NCBI GenBank assembly: GCA_037380725.1
Contig: JARRRL010000013.1
Span: 1-20,223 of the forward strand
Direction of reading: 5' to 3'
Source of the DNA: JARRRL01 sp037380725
Lineage (GTDB): Bacteria; Pseudomonadota; Gammaproteobacteria; Pseudomonadales; JANQJO01
Length of the DNA: 20,223 bases
Below, piece by piece: positions 7,549-14,623 of the stretch. The position numbers and the translations under genes are program-made. The number at the start of each line of letters is the position of its first letter. Position 1 is the first letter of the stretch. The notes under the pieces were generated by a model, which saw only the letters and a program-made list of their open reading frames with translations, searched no databases and was not told the origin of the DNA.

Positions 7549-9318
7549 TTACTTGCTCAGTGCTGCTCCGGCACCATACGGTGTACGGATGCGTTCAACC
7601 AATTCTATAATTTTTTGTGGTGGTGGTGCCGTTACGTGGCTGACCGCGTAAGCGACCGAAAAGTTTAATACGGCCCCAATCGCGCCAATCGACAATGGCG
7701 ATATGCCCATGAACCAGTTCGCGGCGTTGTCCGGGTACCAATTTGTATCCGGTATAAAGAACCAACCCTTGTAGACAAAGATATACACCAGTGTGAAGAG
7801 TAGACCGGATAGCATGCCGGTTACCGCTCCCTTATTGTTTATGCGCGTTGAGAAGATGCCCATCATCAGGGCAGGGAACAGCGAAGCCGCAGCAAGTCCA
7901 AAGGCCAGTGCGACCGTTTGCGCCGCAAATCCAGGGGGGTTCAGTCCCAGAAAGGTTGCAACAGAAATGGCGATGGCCATTGCGATGCGCGCGATCATTA
8001 ATTCACTTTTATCTGAAATTTCAGGCTTAATACAGGATTTAATCAGATCGTGGCTGATGGCGGATGAGATGGCGAGCAACAACCCAGCAGCGGTCGACAA
8101 AGCAGCCGCTAAAGCGCCAGCCGCAATCAGTGCGATAACCCAACCTGGCAGTTTTGCAATTTCAGGGTTGGCCAGCACCAGGATGTCTTTGTTCACGTCC
8201 AATTCCGACCCGTTCCAGCCACGGCTGATGGCTTCGGCTTTGAACGATTCGGACTTATCGTCGTAGAGTTGAATGCGACCGTCGCCGTTCTTATCCTCGA
8301 ATTTTAACAGTCCGGTGATCTCCCAATTTTTGATCCACTCAGGACGGTGTTCGTATTCAATCGCCATTTCTTTTGGGCCATTCGGATAAATCGTATCGAT
8401 CAGGTTGAGTCGAGCCATGGCACCGACCGCCGGAGCCGTTAAATAAAGCAGCGCAATAAAGGCAAGCGCCCAGCCCGCCGACCAGCGTGCATCCGATACC
8501 TTCGGAACCGTAAAGAAACGAATAATCACATGAGGCAAACCGGCTGTGCCAATCATCAGTGATAGGGTAAACAGAAACATATTCAGGGTGTTTGAGTGGT
8601 GACCGGTGTAGCTGTTGAAACCCAAGTCCATCACGACTTGATCCAGTTTTGCAAGCAATGGCATAGCAGATTGGGTGTGTTCAGAAAATAAACCTAAAGC
8701 TGGGATCGGATTACCGGTCAATTGAATTGAAATGAAAATTGCCGGAATCGTATAGGCTGTAATCAATACGCAATATTGCGCGACTTGCGTATAGGTGATT
8801 CCTTTCATCCCACCCAAAACGGCGTAAAAAAATACAATAACAGCGCCTATATACAAGCCCGTGGCATTGTCAACCTCTAAAAAGCGCGAGAAAGCAACGC
8901 CAACCCCTGTCATTTGACCAATCACGTAAGTCAAAGAGGCGACGATCAAACACAGAACGGCAACCAGGCGTGCTGTTTGACTGTAGAAACGGTCACCGAT
9001 AAAGTCGGGAACGGTGTATTTGCCAAATTTTCGCAAATAAGGTGCCAGCAATAAAGCCAACAGCACGTACCCGCCTGTCCATCCCATTAGGAAGGAGGAA
9101 TTGTCATAGCCAACGAAAGCAATTAATCCAGCCATGGATATGAATGAGGCCGCTGACATCCAATCTGCGCCGGTTGCCATGCCGTTCAGAATGGGAGAAA
9201 CCCCGCGTCCGGCGGTATAGAAGTCCGATGTTGTATCAGCGCGCGCCCAAATGGCAATGCCAATGTACAACAAGAATGTGGCGCCAACCAGAATAAAGTT
9301 AAGTATGTATTGATCCAT
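7549..9318 (-). CDS. sodium:solute symporter, ActP-like (VC_2705 subfamily)
   Basis: 589 residues with about 13 predicted membrane helices. Solute:sodium symporter features include the N-terminal SDFYTAGRGV (31-40), GADWMSAASFISMAG (50-64), GGMKGITYTQVAQ (169-181) and GTAGLPHVIIRFF (258-270). Between helices, residues 315-390 form a soluble loop containing DKNGDGRI (342-349), an EF-hand-like cation-binding pattern that I recall as typical of the VC_2705 type rather than classical ActP. Proteins of this type probably import acetate or another short carboxylate with Na+ across the inner membrane. The DUF4212 gene 52 bases upstream is the usual partner, which supports the subfamily call. No strong ribosome site precedes the ATG. 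Confidence 0.9.
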   Translation of the reverse strand: MDQYILNFILVGATFLLYIGIAIWARADTTSDFYTAGRGVSPILNGMATGADWMSAASFISMAGLIAFVGYDNSSFLMGWTGGYVLLALLLAPYLRKFGKYTVPDFIGDRFYSQTARLVAVLCLIVASLTYVIGQMTGVGVAFSRFLEVDNATGLYIGAVIVFFYAVLGGMKGITYTQVAQYCVLITAYTIPAIFISIQLTGNPIPALGLFSEHTQSAMPLLAKLDQVVMDLGFNSYTGHHSNTLNMFLFTLSLMIGTAGLPHVIIRFFTVPKVSDARWSAGWALAFIALLYLTAPAVGAMARLNLIDTIYPNGPKEMAIEYEHRPEWIKNWEITGLLKFEDKNGDGRIQLYDDKSESFKAEAISRGWNGSELDVNKDILVLANPEIAKLPGWVIALIAAGALAAALSTAAGLLLAISSAISHDLIKSCIKPEISDKSELMIARIAMAIAISVATFLGLNPPGFAAQTVALAFGLAAASLFPALMMGIFSTRINNKGAVTGMLSGLLFTLVYIFVYKGWFFIPDTNWYPDNAANWFMGISPLSIGAIGAVLNFSVAYAVSHVTAPPPQKIIELVERIRTPYGAGAALSK

Positions 9319-9370
9319 GGCAATTGCACTCTTGATTAAAAGTCGAATGACAGGTGTTGGGATTATTTGT

Positions 9371-9685
9371 TTATTTTTTATTTTTTATTTGTTCGTTCAT
9401 GCCGTGCGTGTGGTCGATTTTATTCATGCGTGCGGAATAAAAGAATATAATGACAAGAAAACAGAGGATGGAACCTTGCTGAGCAAACCAAAAACCGAGG
9501 TCTGTTCCACCGAATTGTATGTCGGCCAGCAGGGGACGCAGCAAAATACCAAACCCAAAAGAGACTAAAAACCAAAAAAATAAGCTTATTTTGATCAAGC
9601 GTAGGTTGGCGGCCCAGTAGGTGGAATCCTGATTGGGGGAGGTCGTATCGTTCCGATCGCTGGTGTGGTCGTGGTGCTCTGACAT
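9371..9685 (-). CDS. DUF4212 small membrane subunit of the symporter
   Basis: 104 residues. A His/Asp-rich cytosolic start is followed by YWAANLRLIKISLFFWFLVS (23-42), first membrane helix about 33-49, then GGTDLGFWFAQQGSI (59-73), second helix about 71-87, and a charged tail SARMNKID. The YWxANLRL ... GFWFAQQGSI combination is diagnostic of DUF4212, the small protein encoded immediately upstream of VC_2705-type symporters and thought to be their subunit. The ribosome site is AGGA, 7-8 bases before the ATG. It forms a probable operon with the symporter and GST genes. Confidence 0.9.
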   Translation of the reverse strand: MSEHHDHTSDRNDTTSPNQDSTYWAANLRLIKISLFFWFLVSFGFGILLRPLLADIQFGGTDLGFWFAQQGSILCFLVIIFFYSARMNKIDHTHGMNEQIKNKK

Positions 9686-9737
9686 GATTTAGATCCTGCT
9701 TAAAGTGAGTGCAAGCCCTGTTTAAAAAGGCTATTTG

Positions 9738-9762
9738 AAAAGTGCTGTTAAAAAGTGCTGTT
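9738..9762. repeat. 13-bp tandem duplication
   Basis: AAAAGTGCTGTT occurs at 9738-9749 and again at 9751-9762, in the spacer upstream of the DUF4212 gene. Confidence 0.7.
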
Positions 9763-9777
9763 TTAAAGATGACGCTA

Positions 9778-10093
9778 TTATGCTGCATTGTCATCGGTGC
9801 GCCAGGTCGTCTCGGCTTCTTCACCAATTTGGGCCAAGGTGATGCCCATTTCTTCGATGGATCGCCCTGCCGTGTATTGGGGGAGCTCGCCGGCTGATGA
9901 GAATCAGCCCCGTTTGTGGGGCTGTATAGGTTTTAAGACATTTCCCGTTCGAGTCGAGCAGCGCTTCCCCACGTAAAATACCCAAACCGCGTAAGGTATT
10001 ATCGATGGCGCGTATCACGGTGGGGGTGTGGCTTAAATCGTTATCGCATTCGATATGAGGGGCGAGAGGCGTCTTTTTATTATCATTGTTCAT
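9778..10093 (-). pseudogene. small hypothetical gene apparently broken by a frameshift
   Basis: Starting at ATG 10091-10093, one frame reads convincingly as protein through AIDNTLRGLGILRGEALLD and on to NGKCLKTYTAPQTG, then turns into Arg/His-rich out-of-frame text ending at 9821. A second frame, open from 9903 to the TAA at 9778-9780, reads as natural protein: GELPQYTAGRSIEEMG followed by ITLAQIGEEAETTWRTDD. Joining them would give a protein of about 104 residues. The switch coincides with a perfect 6-bp hairpin (9906-9923). I recognise no family. It is either a disrupted gene or, less likely, two overlapping frames. An in-frame extension upstream to 10198 exists but starts poorly. It lies between the glycosylase gene and the symporter operon. 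Confidence 0.45.
9906..9923. repeat. perfect hairpin at the frameshift site
   Basis: AGCCCC (9906-9911), six-base loop, GGGGCT (9918-9923). It sits where the reading frame of the small hypothetical gene changes. Confidence 0.6.
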
Positions 10094-10272
10094 ATTTGAC
10101 CCTAGTGACGGTTCCATTTGTCTCGTATGATTAACAGAGTGACATTCTAGAAGATGCTTCGGCTCGCAACAATATTTATTATTCTGAACGGTTAACAAGA
10201 CTTTTTGTTACAGCGTAAGTGGAGTAGGCAGATGGACCTGAGTTGAAGTGATGGCGATGCTGAAAAAAACGC

Positions 10273-10785
10273 TTAAGATGCCTTTTCCCATACTGCTTGC
10301 GTCCACTGCTGAGATTTGACGTCTCTTGAAATGGCTGCGTTGGCGGGACTGGTCGAAGGCAGTATTGTGATCGGGTAGTCCGCCAAAAACGTCACGTGCT
10401 GTTTGAGAATATGTTTTTTGAATAATTGAAACGCTTTTTGACCATTAAAACATATTTTATTCAGGGAAGGGTAGTCTTGCAGAAGGTCAACAATGTTGTT
10501 GGCGTATTCGGTATGGCTAACAATGCTGCTGTCTAAACTGCCTGGGCGTTCGCATTGTTTGAGCACGTCCCATAAGGCTACTTTTTTCCGATGTAATAAT
10601 AACAGCTTTTCGGCATAGGGTACCTGTTTGTGTTCGCGCGTGGACAGTGCAATGGACCAAAAGAGGTTCTGTGGGTGTGCGTAGTATTTTTGTTGGCGCA
10701 GCGATTCTTTTCCTGGTGCCGAGCCCAAGACCAGTGTCGTGGCGTTCGCGTCGATAACTGGCGGAAAGCTGGCAATCAAGTTCAT
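10273..10785 (-). CDS. DNA-deoxyinosine / hypoxanthine-type DNA glycosylase (Mug-like)
   Basis: 170 residues from ATG 10783-10785 (MNLIASFPPVID). A start 17 codons upstream would overlap the preceding gene. Uracil-DNA-glycosylase-fold motifs are clear: LVLGSAPGKESLRQQKYYAHPQNLFW near the N-terminus (motif 1 GSxPG plus the YYAHPxNxFW block), ALWDVLKQCERPGSLDSSI in the middle, ICFNGQKAF, and LPSTSPANA near the end (C-terminal motif). This set fits the family that excises hypoxanthine (deaminated adenine) and mismatched bases. It is a cytosolic base-excision-repair enzyme. The length matches the family's 160-190. The gene starts 22 bases after the stop of the serine-dehydratase-like gene, so the two may be co-transcribed, though no functional link is obvious. 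Confidence 0.85.
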   Translation of the reverse strand: MNLIASFPPVIDANATTLVLGSAPGKESLRQQKYYAHPQNLFWSIALSTREHKQVPYAEKLLLLHRKKVALWDVLKQCERPGSLDSSIVSHTEYANNIVDLLQDYPSLNKICFNGQKAFQLFKKHILKQHVTFLADYPITILPSTSPANAAISRDVKSQQWTQAVWEKAS

Positions 10786-10807
10786 ACCACATGCGCCTAA
10801 CGTTTGA

Positions 10808-13543
10808 TTAAAATGCATCCAATTTATATGGAACATCGTTTTGAAGTGGATAATTGGTGCTGACCTGCTCTCGGAGTAAGGATTCCAACTTATGCATTAA
10901 CGGCCCACTTAGGGTAGCGTACCTGGGGGTATGATGTGAAAGACCTAAGTCTTCAATATCCGTCATCACAGCATCTGTCGTCAAATCATTTGTTGTTAAA
11001 CCATTTGTCGTTAAACCATCTCCTGTTCCTGTCATCACCTTCTCTTCGTCCGTCTCACGTAAAGCCGTCGACATATTTCTACCAATAATATCTTGCTCAA
11101 TGGCGCTGCGATCAAATGCCTCTGCGATGTGTTTTCCGTCTTTTAATGTTTTCGGGGTGGAATTATGGGAAAGCACCGCCAGAGCCGCTGTCAAGATTGG
11201 CGTAAACGACTGCTCATTTCGTACGTTACACGGTGAGCCCACTCGCCCCTCTGCCGGAGTACAGGTCAGGCCATCGTAAAAGTGCATCACATATTGGGCG
11301 GCAATTAATGTGGTATTGAGTTTTTCAAAATTGAGTTTATGGGCCTTGTCATAGGGGCTAGCGCTTTTTTCACCAACTGCTACTTCACCAATTGCTATTT
11401 CATCAACTGGTGTTTCACTAACTGGTGTTTTTACAAGCTGTTTTTTGACAACTTGAAAGGGATTGTGTACCTGCTCTAGCGTCGTCATCGATTTGGAATC
11501 GGCCAGCATCGCATTCAGATACGCCATGACGCCCGCTATGGATGAGTTCCCAACTTCGCCCATGCAACCATGCGAGGCAGCAGCATGGGAAGATTGATAT
11601 TTTGTCAATATCAAACCAATGGTGGATCCAGCAAAAAAATCCAGTAGCGCTTTGTCGCCCAGTTTCTGAATCAACTCCTCTGTAGAAGTCGTGTTCACAT
11701 CCATGCCCGTGTGTTGTGTTAAGAATGGAATGAGCACGCCGGGTAAAACCCCGGCTGATCCAATTGTCGGCCCCAGGGGAACTTGCAAGGCATTGCCCCA
11801 GCACACGCAACCCGCTGTGCTGGCAACCGCCATGCTCCCTGCAGCGGCTTGCGCGGCGAGATTGGGTAAGCGACGTTTGAACTGCGTTGTGTGATTTAGG
11901 ATATTCGCACGCGCAAATATCGGTGCTTGCAATTGGTGGTCTATGTTTGGAATAGCGGTGGGTACGCGTGAGGCGTACTTGGTATTGTTAATCATTAATC
12001 GAGTGAGTGTTTTGGCGTGTTCCAGCAACGTATCTCGATCAAGATGATTGATTTGCTTCTCATAGGCAAGCCAGAATTCAGTCAAACAATTTGTGTTCAT
12101 TGATTGCATGGCACGTATTAAGGAAGCGGCAGATCGAAACGCCAAATCAGATTGGTGGGGCTTGGTCGTGCCCGTATCCGGCGACGTGTTGAGCGATTGA
12201 ATAATTTCATCGGACCTGAGCGCAAAACCACCACCAATCGAATAGCCTTTTAGTTCGGTAAGCTGATTATGCTGATCGTCCCAGGCGCTGAAAACGATAC
12301 CATTTGGTATGGTTAACGAATGAGGTATACCGTCAACACGCAGTTCTTCATCGGGTATCCAATCGAACGACAGTTGTACCGAGCGATCGTTCGCCAGTGT
12401 CACCGTTCCCGTGTTTTCCCATTCCGTTAGGACGTGACCGTAATCGCTGTTAAAGTCATTCGGCTTAATGCCGCGCAGGGCGCAAATAACATTTAAGTGC
12501 AGGTTGTGTGGTTTCCCCGTCGCGCCTAAGGAACCATAAGCTTTGATGTGAATGCGTTCGACGTGATGTAATGATAATTGTTGAAGAAATTGTTCCGCCA
12601 ATGCGGCTGGACCAATACCGTGTGAACTCGAGGAACCCCACGTGGGACGTTGCAGGGTTTTCAGTGACAACGATAAGGGTATCGCTTTGAGATTCGTAGG
12701 GGGCTCAGGTGCATTTGATTTTGCGGACGCCTCGCCGGTGGAAACGGCGAGCAACGACGCGTGACGCAAATTAGCAATGAGTTCTAAATTCGTTTTTAAG
12801 TAGCTCTTCATCATGTTTTTAGCCTGCGGCAGTGATACCGATTTCCGAGTATCATTCAATGCCTGGTGTGCTAAATTAATCATGCTGCAATATCGCATAG
12901 CGTTGTTGGTGTAGACGCTGTCATCGCTAAAAATCTGATCCGACTCAGTGAGGTCGATGGGCGAGATGCCAATGCGCTGAGCCGCGTCTTTTTCGTATCT
13001 TTTGAAATAATGAACGCCGTCTTGTCCCATAAACAATTTAAGCGCTTCCTTGTAAGCGTACAAACCTTGGGGCTGTGATCCTCCCAGGGTTCGACACAGT
13101 GCGTAACTCATGTTTGCCATGTCTAAACCGCTCAGCGGCAGTGGCAATGGGATGATCGATTGAATTTCAGCAGCGGGAATGCTTGCCTTTTGATACAGAA
13201 TCTCATAAGGGTGCAATTTGAAATTGTGAATCAACGAGTCAGACATGGAACGGACCTCGTCGTAGTAATTGTGAAAAGACGCGACGGGCTCATCCATCTG
13301 TTGATGAGTTTCTCCTGTTTCATGTAGCCAGTTATGCAGATAACTCAACACCGGCTCGTGCAGAGGGGCATACACGGGTTCTGATAAAAACCGTTGCTTT
13401 GACGCATCCGCATTGGGTGCATGCGTTTGATCGGCAGTGTTGCGGGCGTCAGTGTTGCAGACAGGTTTGTCTACAGCTTCTGAAGAGAAAAAGCGAGGAG
13501 TGCTGTGTCGGTCAGGTGACTGAAGGGAAAGATAAGGATGCAT
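10808..13543 (-). CDS. giant divergent iron-sulfur L-serine dehydratase-like protein
   Basis: 911 residues from ATG 13541-13543 (AAAGG ribosome site, 7 bases away); an in-frame TTG at 13652-13654 would add 37. Residues 1-290 match nothing I know. Then comes the full one-chain L-serine dehydratase order: SSSSHGIGP (304-312, family GPSSSHTVGP), YGSLGATGKPH (336-346), YSIGGGF (434-440), PTIGSAGVLPGV (592-603), HGCMGEVG (Cys660), GLTCTP (Cys761) and GSPCNVRN (Cys772). These cysteines correspond to the three [4Fe-4S] ligands, and the last two keep the 11-residue offset. The enzyme deaminates serine to pyruvate. Oddities are twice the normal length (~455), about 60 extra residues between Cys660 and Cys761 that include pentapeptide repeats (706-725), a tail of ~110 residues with threonine-rich repeats, and no C-terminal cysteine like the tail ligand of the Legionella enzyme. 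Activity is therefore uncertain; a moonlighting or host-directed role is speculation. Confidence 0.8.
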   Translation of the reverse strand: MHPYLSLQSPDRHSTPRFFSSEAVDKPVCNTDARNTADQTHAPNADASKQRFLSEPVYAPLHEPVLSYLHNWLHETGETHQQMDEPVASFHNYYDEVRSMSDSLIHNFKLHPYEILYQKASIPAAEIQSIIPLPLPLSGLDMANMSYALCRTLGGSQPQGLYAYKEALKLFMGQDGVHYFKRYEKDAAQRIGISPIDLTESDQIFSDDSVYTNNAMRYCSMINLAHQALNDTRKSVSLPQAKNMMKSYLKTNLELIANLRHASLLAVSTGEASAKSNAPEPPTNLKAIPLSLSLKTLQRPTWGSSSSHGIGPAALAEQFLQQLSLHHVERIHIKAYGSLGATGKPHNLHLNVICALRGIKPNDFNSDYGHVLTEWENTGTVTLANDRSVQLSFDWIPDEELRVDGIPHSLTIPNGIVFSAWDDQHNQLTELKGYSIGGGFALRSDEIIQSLNTSPDTGTTKPHQSDLAFRSAASLIRAMQSMNTNCLTEFWLAYEKQINHLDRDTLLEHAKTLTRLMINNTKYASRVPTAIPNIDHQLQAPIFARANILNHTTQFKRRLPNLAAQAAAGSMAVASTAGCVCWGNALQVPLGPTIGSAGVLPGVLIPFLTQHTGMDVNTTSTEELIQKLGDKALLDFFAGSTIGLILTKYQSSHAAASHGCMGEVGNSSIAGVMAYLNAMLADSKSMTTLEQVHNPFQVVKKQLVKTPVSETPVDEIAIGEVAVGEKSASPYDKAHKLNFEKLNTTLIAAQYVMHFYDGLTCTPAEGRVGSPCNVRNEQSFTPILTAALAVLSHNSTPKTLKDGKHIAEAFDRSAIEQDIIGRNMSTALRETDEEKVMTGTGDGLTTNGLTTNDLTTDAVMTDIEDLGLSHHTPRYATLSGPLMHKLESLLREQVSTNYPLQNDVPYKLDAF
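10972..11016. repeat. three 15-bp tandem units in the C-terminal tail
   Basis: Units at 10972-10986, 10987-11001 and 11002-11016 (pattern CATYTGTYGTYAAAY) encode the LTTNG / LTTND / LTTDA pentapeptides of the serine-dehydratase-like protein. Confidence 0.85.
11370..11429. repeat. four 15-bp tandem units in the inserted linker
   Basis: Units at 11370-11384, 11385-11399, 11400-11414 and 11415-11429 encode TPVSE-TPVDE-IAIGE-VAVGE. They fall inside the extra segment between the first and second cluster cysteines of the serine-dehydratase-like protein. Confidence 0.85.
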
Positions 13544-13801
13544 TCGGAAACCTTTACTGTTCAAAGTCTGTTGATATTTTTTTGTGATAACCGTATTGGG
13601 TGTCGACTGACTGAAGGTCAACGCGAGGCTTTCAGCGCTTTCATGGCGAAGCAATCTTTTCGCCGTTCACGCTATTGAACTTTCCGTCTCGTTTACACAA
13701 AATCAACATAATTGAATAAAAAACTAAAAGGTGCCTTTTTGTTAAAGATGCTCGAAAAAGATATTTATGCACGTAAACTTGCACCAATCTGTATCAGCAT
13801 A

Positions 13802-13817
13802 GCGGGCCAAGGCCCGC
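13802..13817. repeat. GC-rich palindrome
   Basis: GCGGGCC AA GGCCCGC, seven-base perfect arms, in otherwise AT-richer intergenic DNA. Confidence 0.6.
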
Positions 13818-13928
13818 CAGAACCAAACAAGGTCCGCCAAAGCTCAATCAAAAAGGGTGTTCTGTTCCTTGGTTCCGCGAGATTTCTGATCGAAGTATAA
13901 GCTTATGCCGAGCAAGTGGCTCTCCTCT

Positions 13929-13958
13929 TAAATGAACTCCCTGTAAATGTACTCTCTG
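13929..13958. repeat. 15-bp tandem duplication
   Basis: TAAATGAACTCCCTG (13929-13943) and TAAATGTACTCTCTG (13944-13958), followed by a third partial copy TAAATGTA. Confidence 0.75.
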
Positions 13959-14189
13959 TAAATGTAAAGTTAGTGAAGCGCTTCGCTTTCAGGCCACATT
14001 CAGGCCAGTTGTAGCAAAGAGAAAGGGAGGATTCCTATGGATTTTAGGGGAAATGACTTTACTTCTGATGTCTAGATCGTTGATACTCACTTCTGGGTCA
14101 ATGTGCAGTTGACTTGCACCCACTTGAAGGGTAAGGGTGTGCATCTTTAATGTACTTTAATAAAGAAAAGGGCGCACCATCGAACGTTC

Positions 14190-14256
14190 TGGCGTTGCAA
14201 ATTTTGGCGTTGCAAAAGTAGGTTGTTGAAGAATTGAAGAGCAGGTTGTTGAAGAA
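14190..14256. repeat. two neighbouring short duplications
   Basis: TGGCGTTGCAAA at 14190-14201 and 14205-14216 (period 15), then AGGTTGTTGAAGAA at 14220-14233 and 14243-14256 (period 23). Confidence 0.75.
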
Positions 14257-14623
14257 AGGATGTTGTCATCCATTACGAATTTCCCATTCTATATTGATTG
14301 TTTTTAGATCTTTTGGAAATCATTTTTGCCTCCGTCGGCTTTTTTGTCTGTACCGTCTTCTGAAAGGCGCTCTGTTGTAAGGTACCCTTTCTGTAAAGTA
14401 CTGAACTGGATTGCGGCATAATTTGTTCGAGTTATCTCCTACCTGTGATTACTTACCCATCTTGGGGACCTTGCCTTTAAGAGTGGCCTTTAGAGTGGCG
14501 TTGACTATGGAAGGGGCCGCCGCTGTGTGGCGAGATTTAATAAATTTGAAAAAAGTGCTCAAATGCTCCGGAATAGATGGCTGAGCAGAGCGACGTTTAA
14601 ACGAAATTGGAATAACTGTAATT

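Larger units (their letters stand above)
13655..14623. other. about 970-bp intergenic region between divergent genes
   Basis: No gene, tRNA or clear terminator is supported here. It must hold the promoters of the minus-strand serine-dehydratase-like gene and of rnr. Visible structure: a palindrome GCGGGCC-AA-GGCCCGC at 13802-13817, a 15-bp tandem duplication at 13929-13958, imperfect inverted repeats around TGCACCC near 14108-14145, and two spaced duplications at 14190-14256. The open frames that cross it (13712-13900 plus, 14449-14712 minus) have no ribosome site and no recognisable content. Confidence 0.5.

Noticed and set aside
9420..9827. 135-codon minus-strand frame
   Set aside because: It overlaps the DUF4212 gene in another frame; only the DUF4212 frame has family motifs and a ribosome site.
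14321..14352. Possible intrinsic terminator (GCC-N6-GGC followed by six T)
   Set aside because: The stem is only three base pairs and no coding region ends there.
13655..14623. tRNA gene upstream of rnr, as found in some pseudomonads
   Set aside because: I looked for a T-arm (GGTTCRANNCC) and cloverleaf on both strands and saw none.
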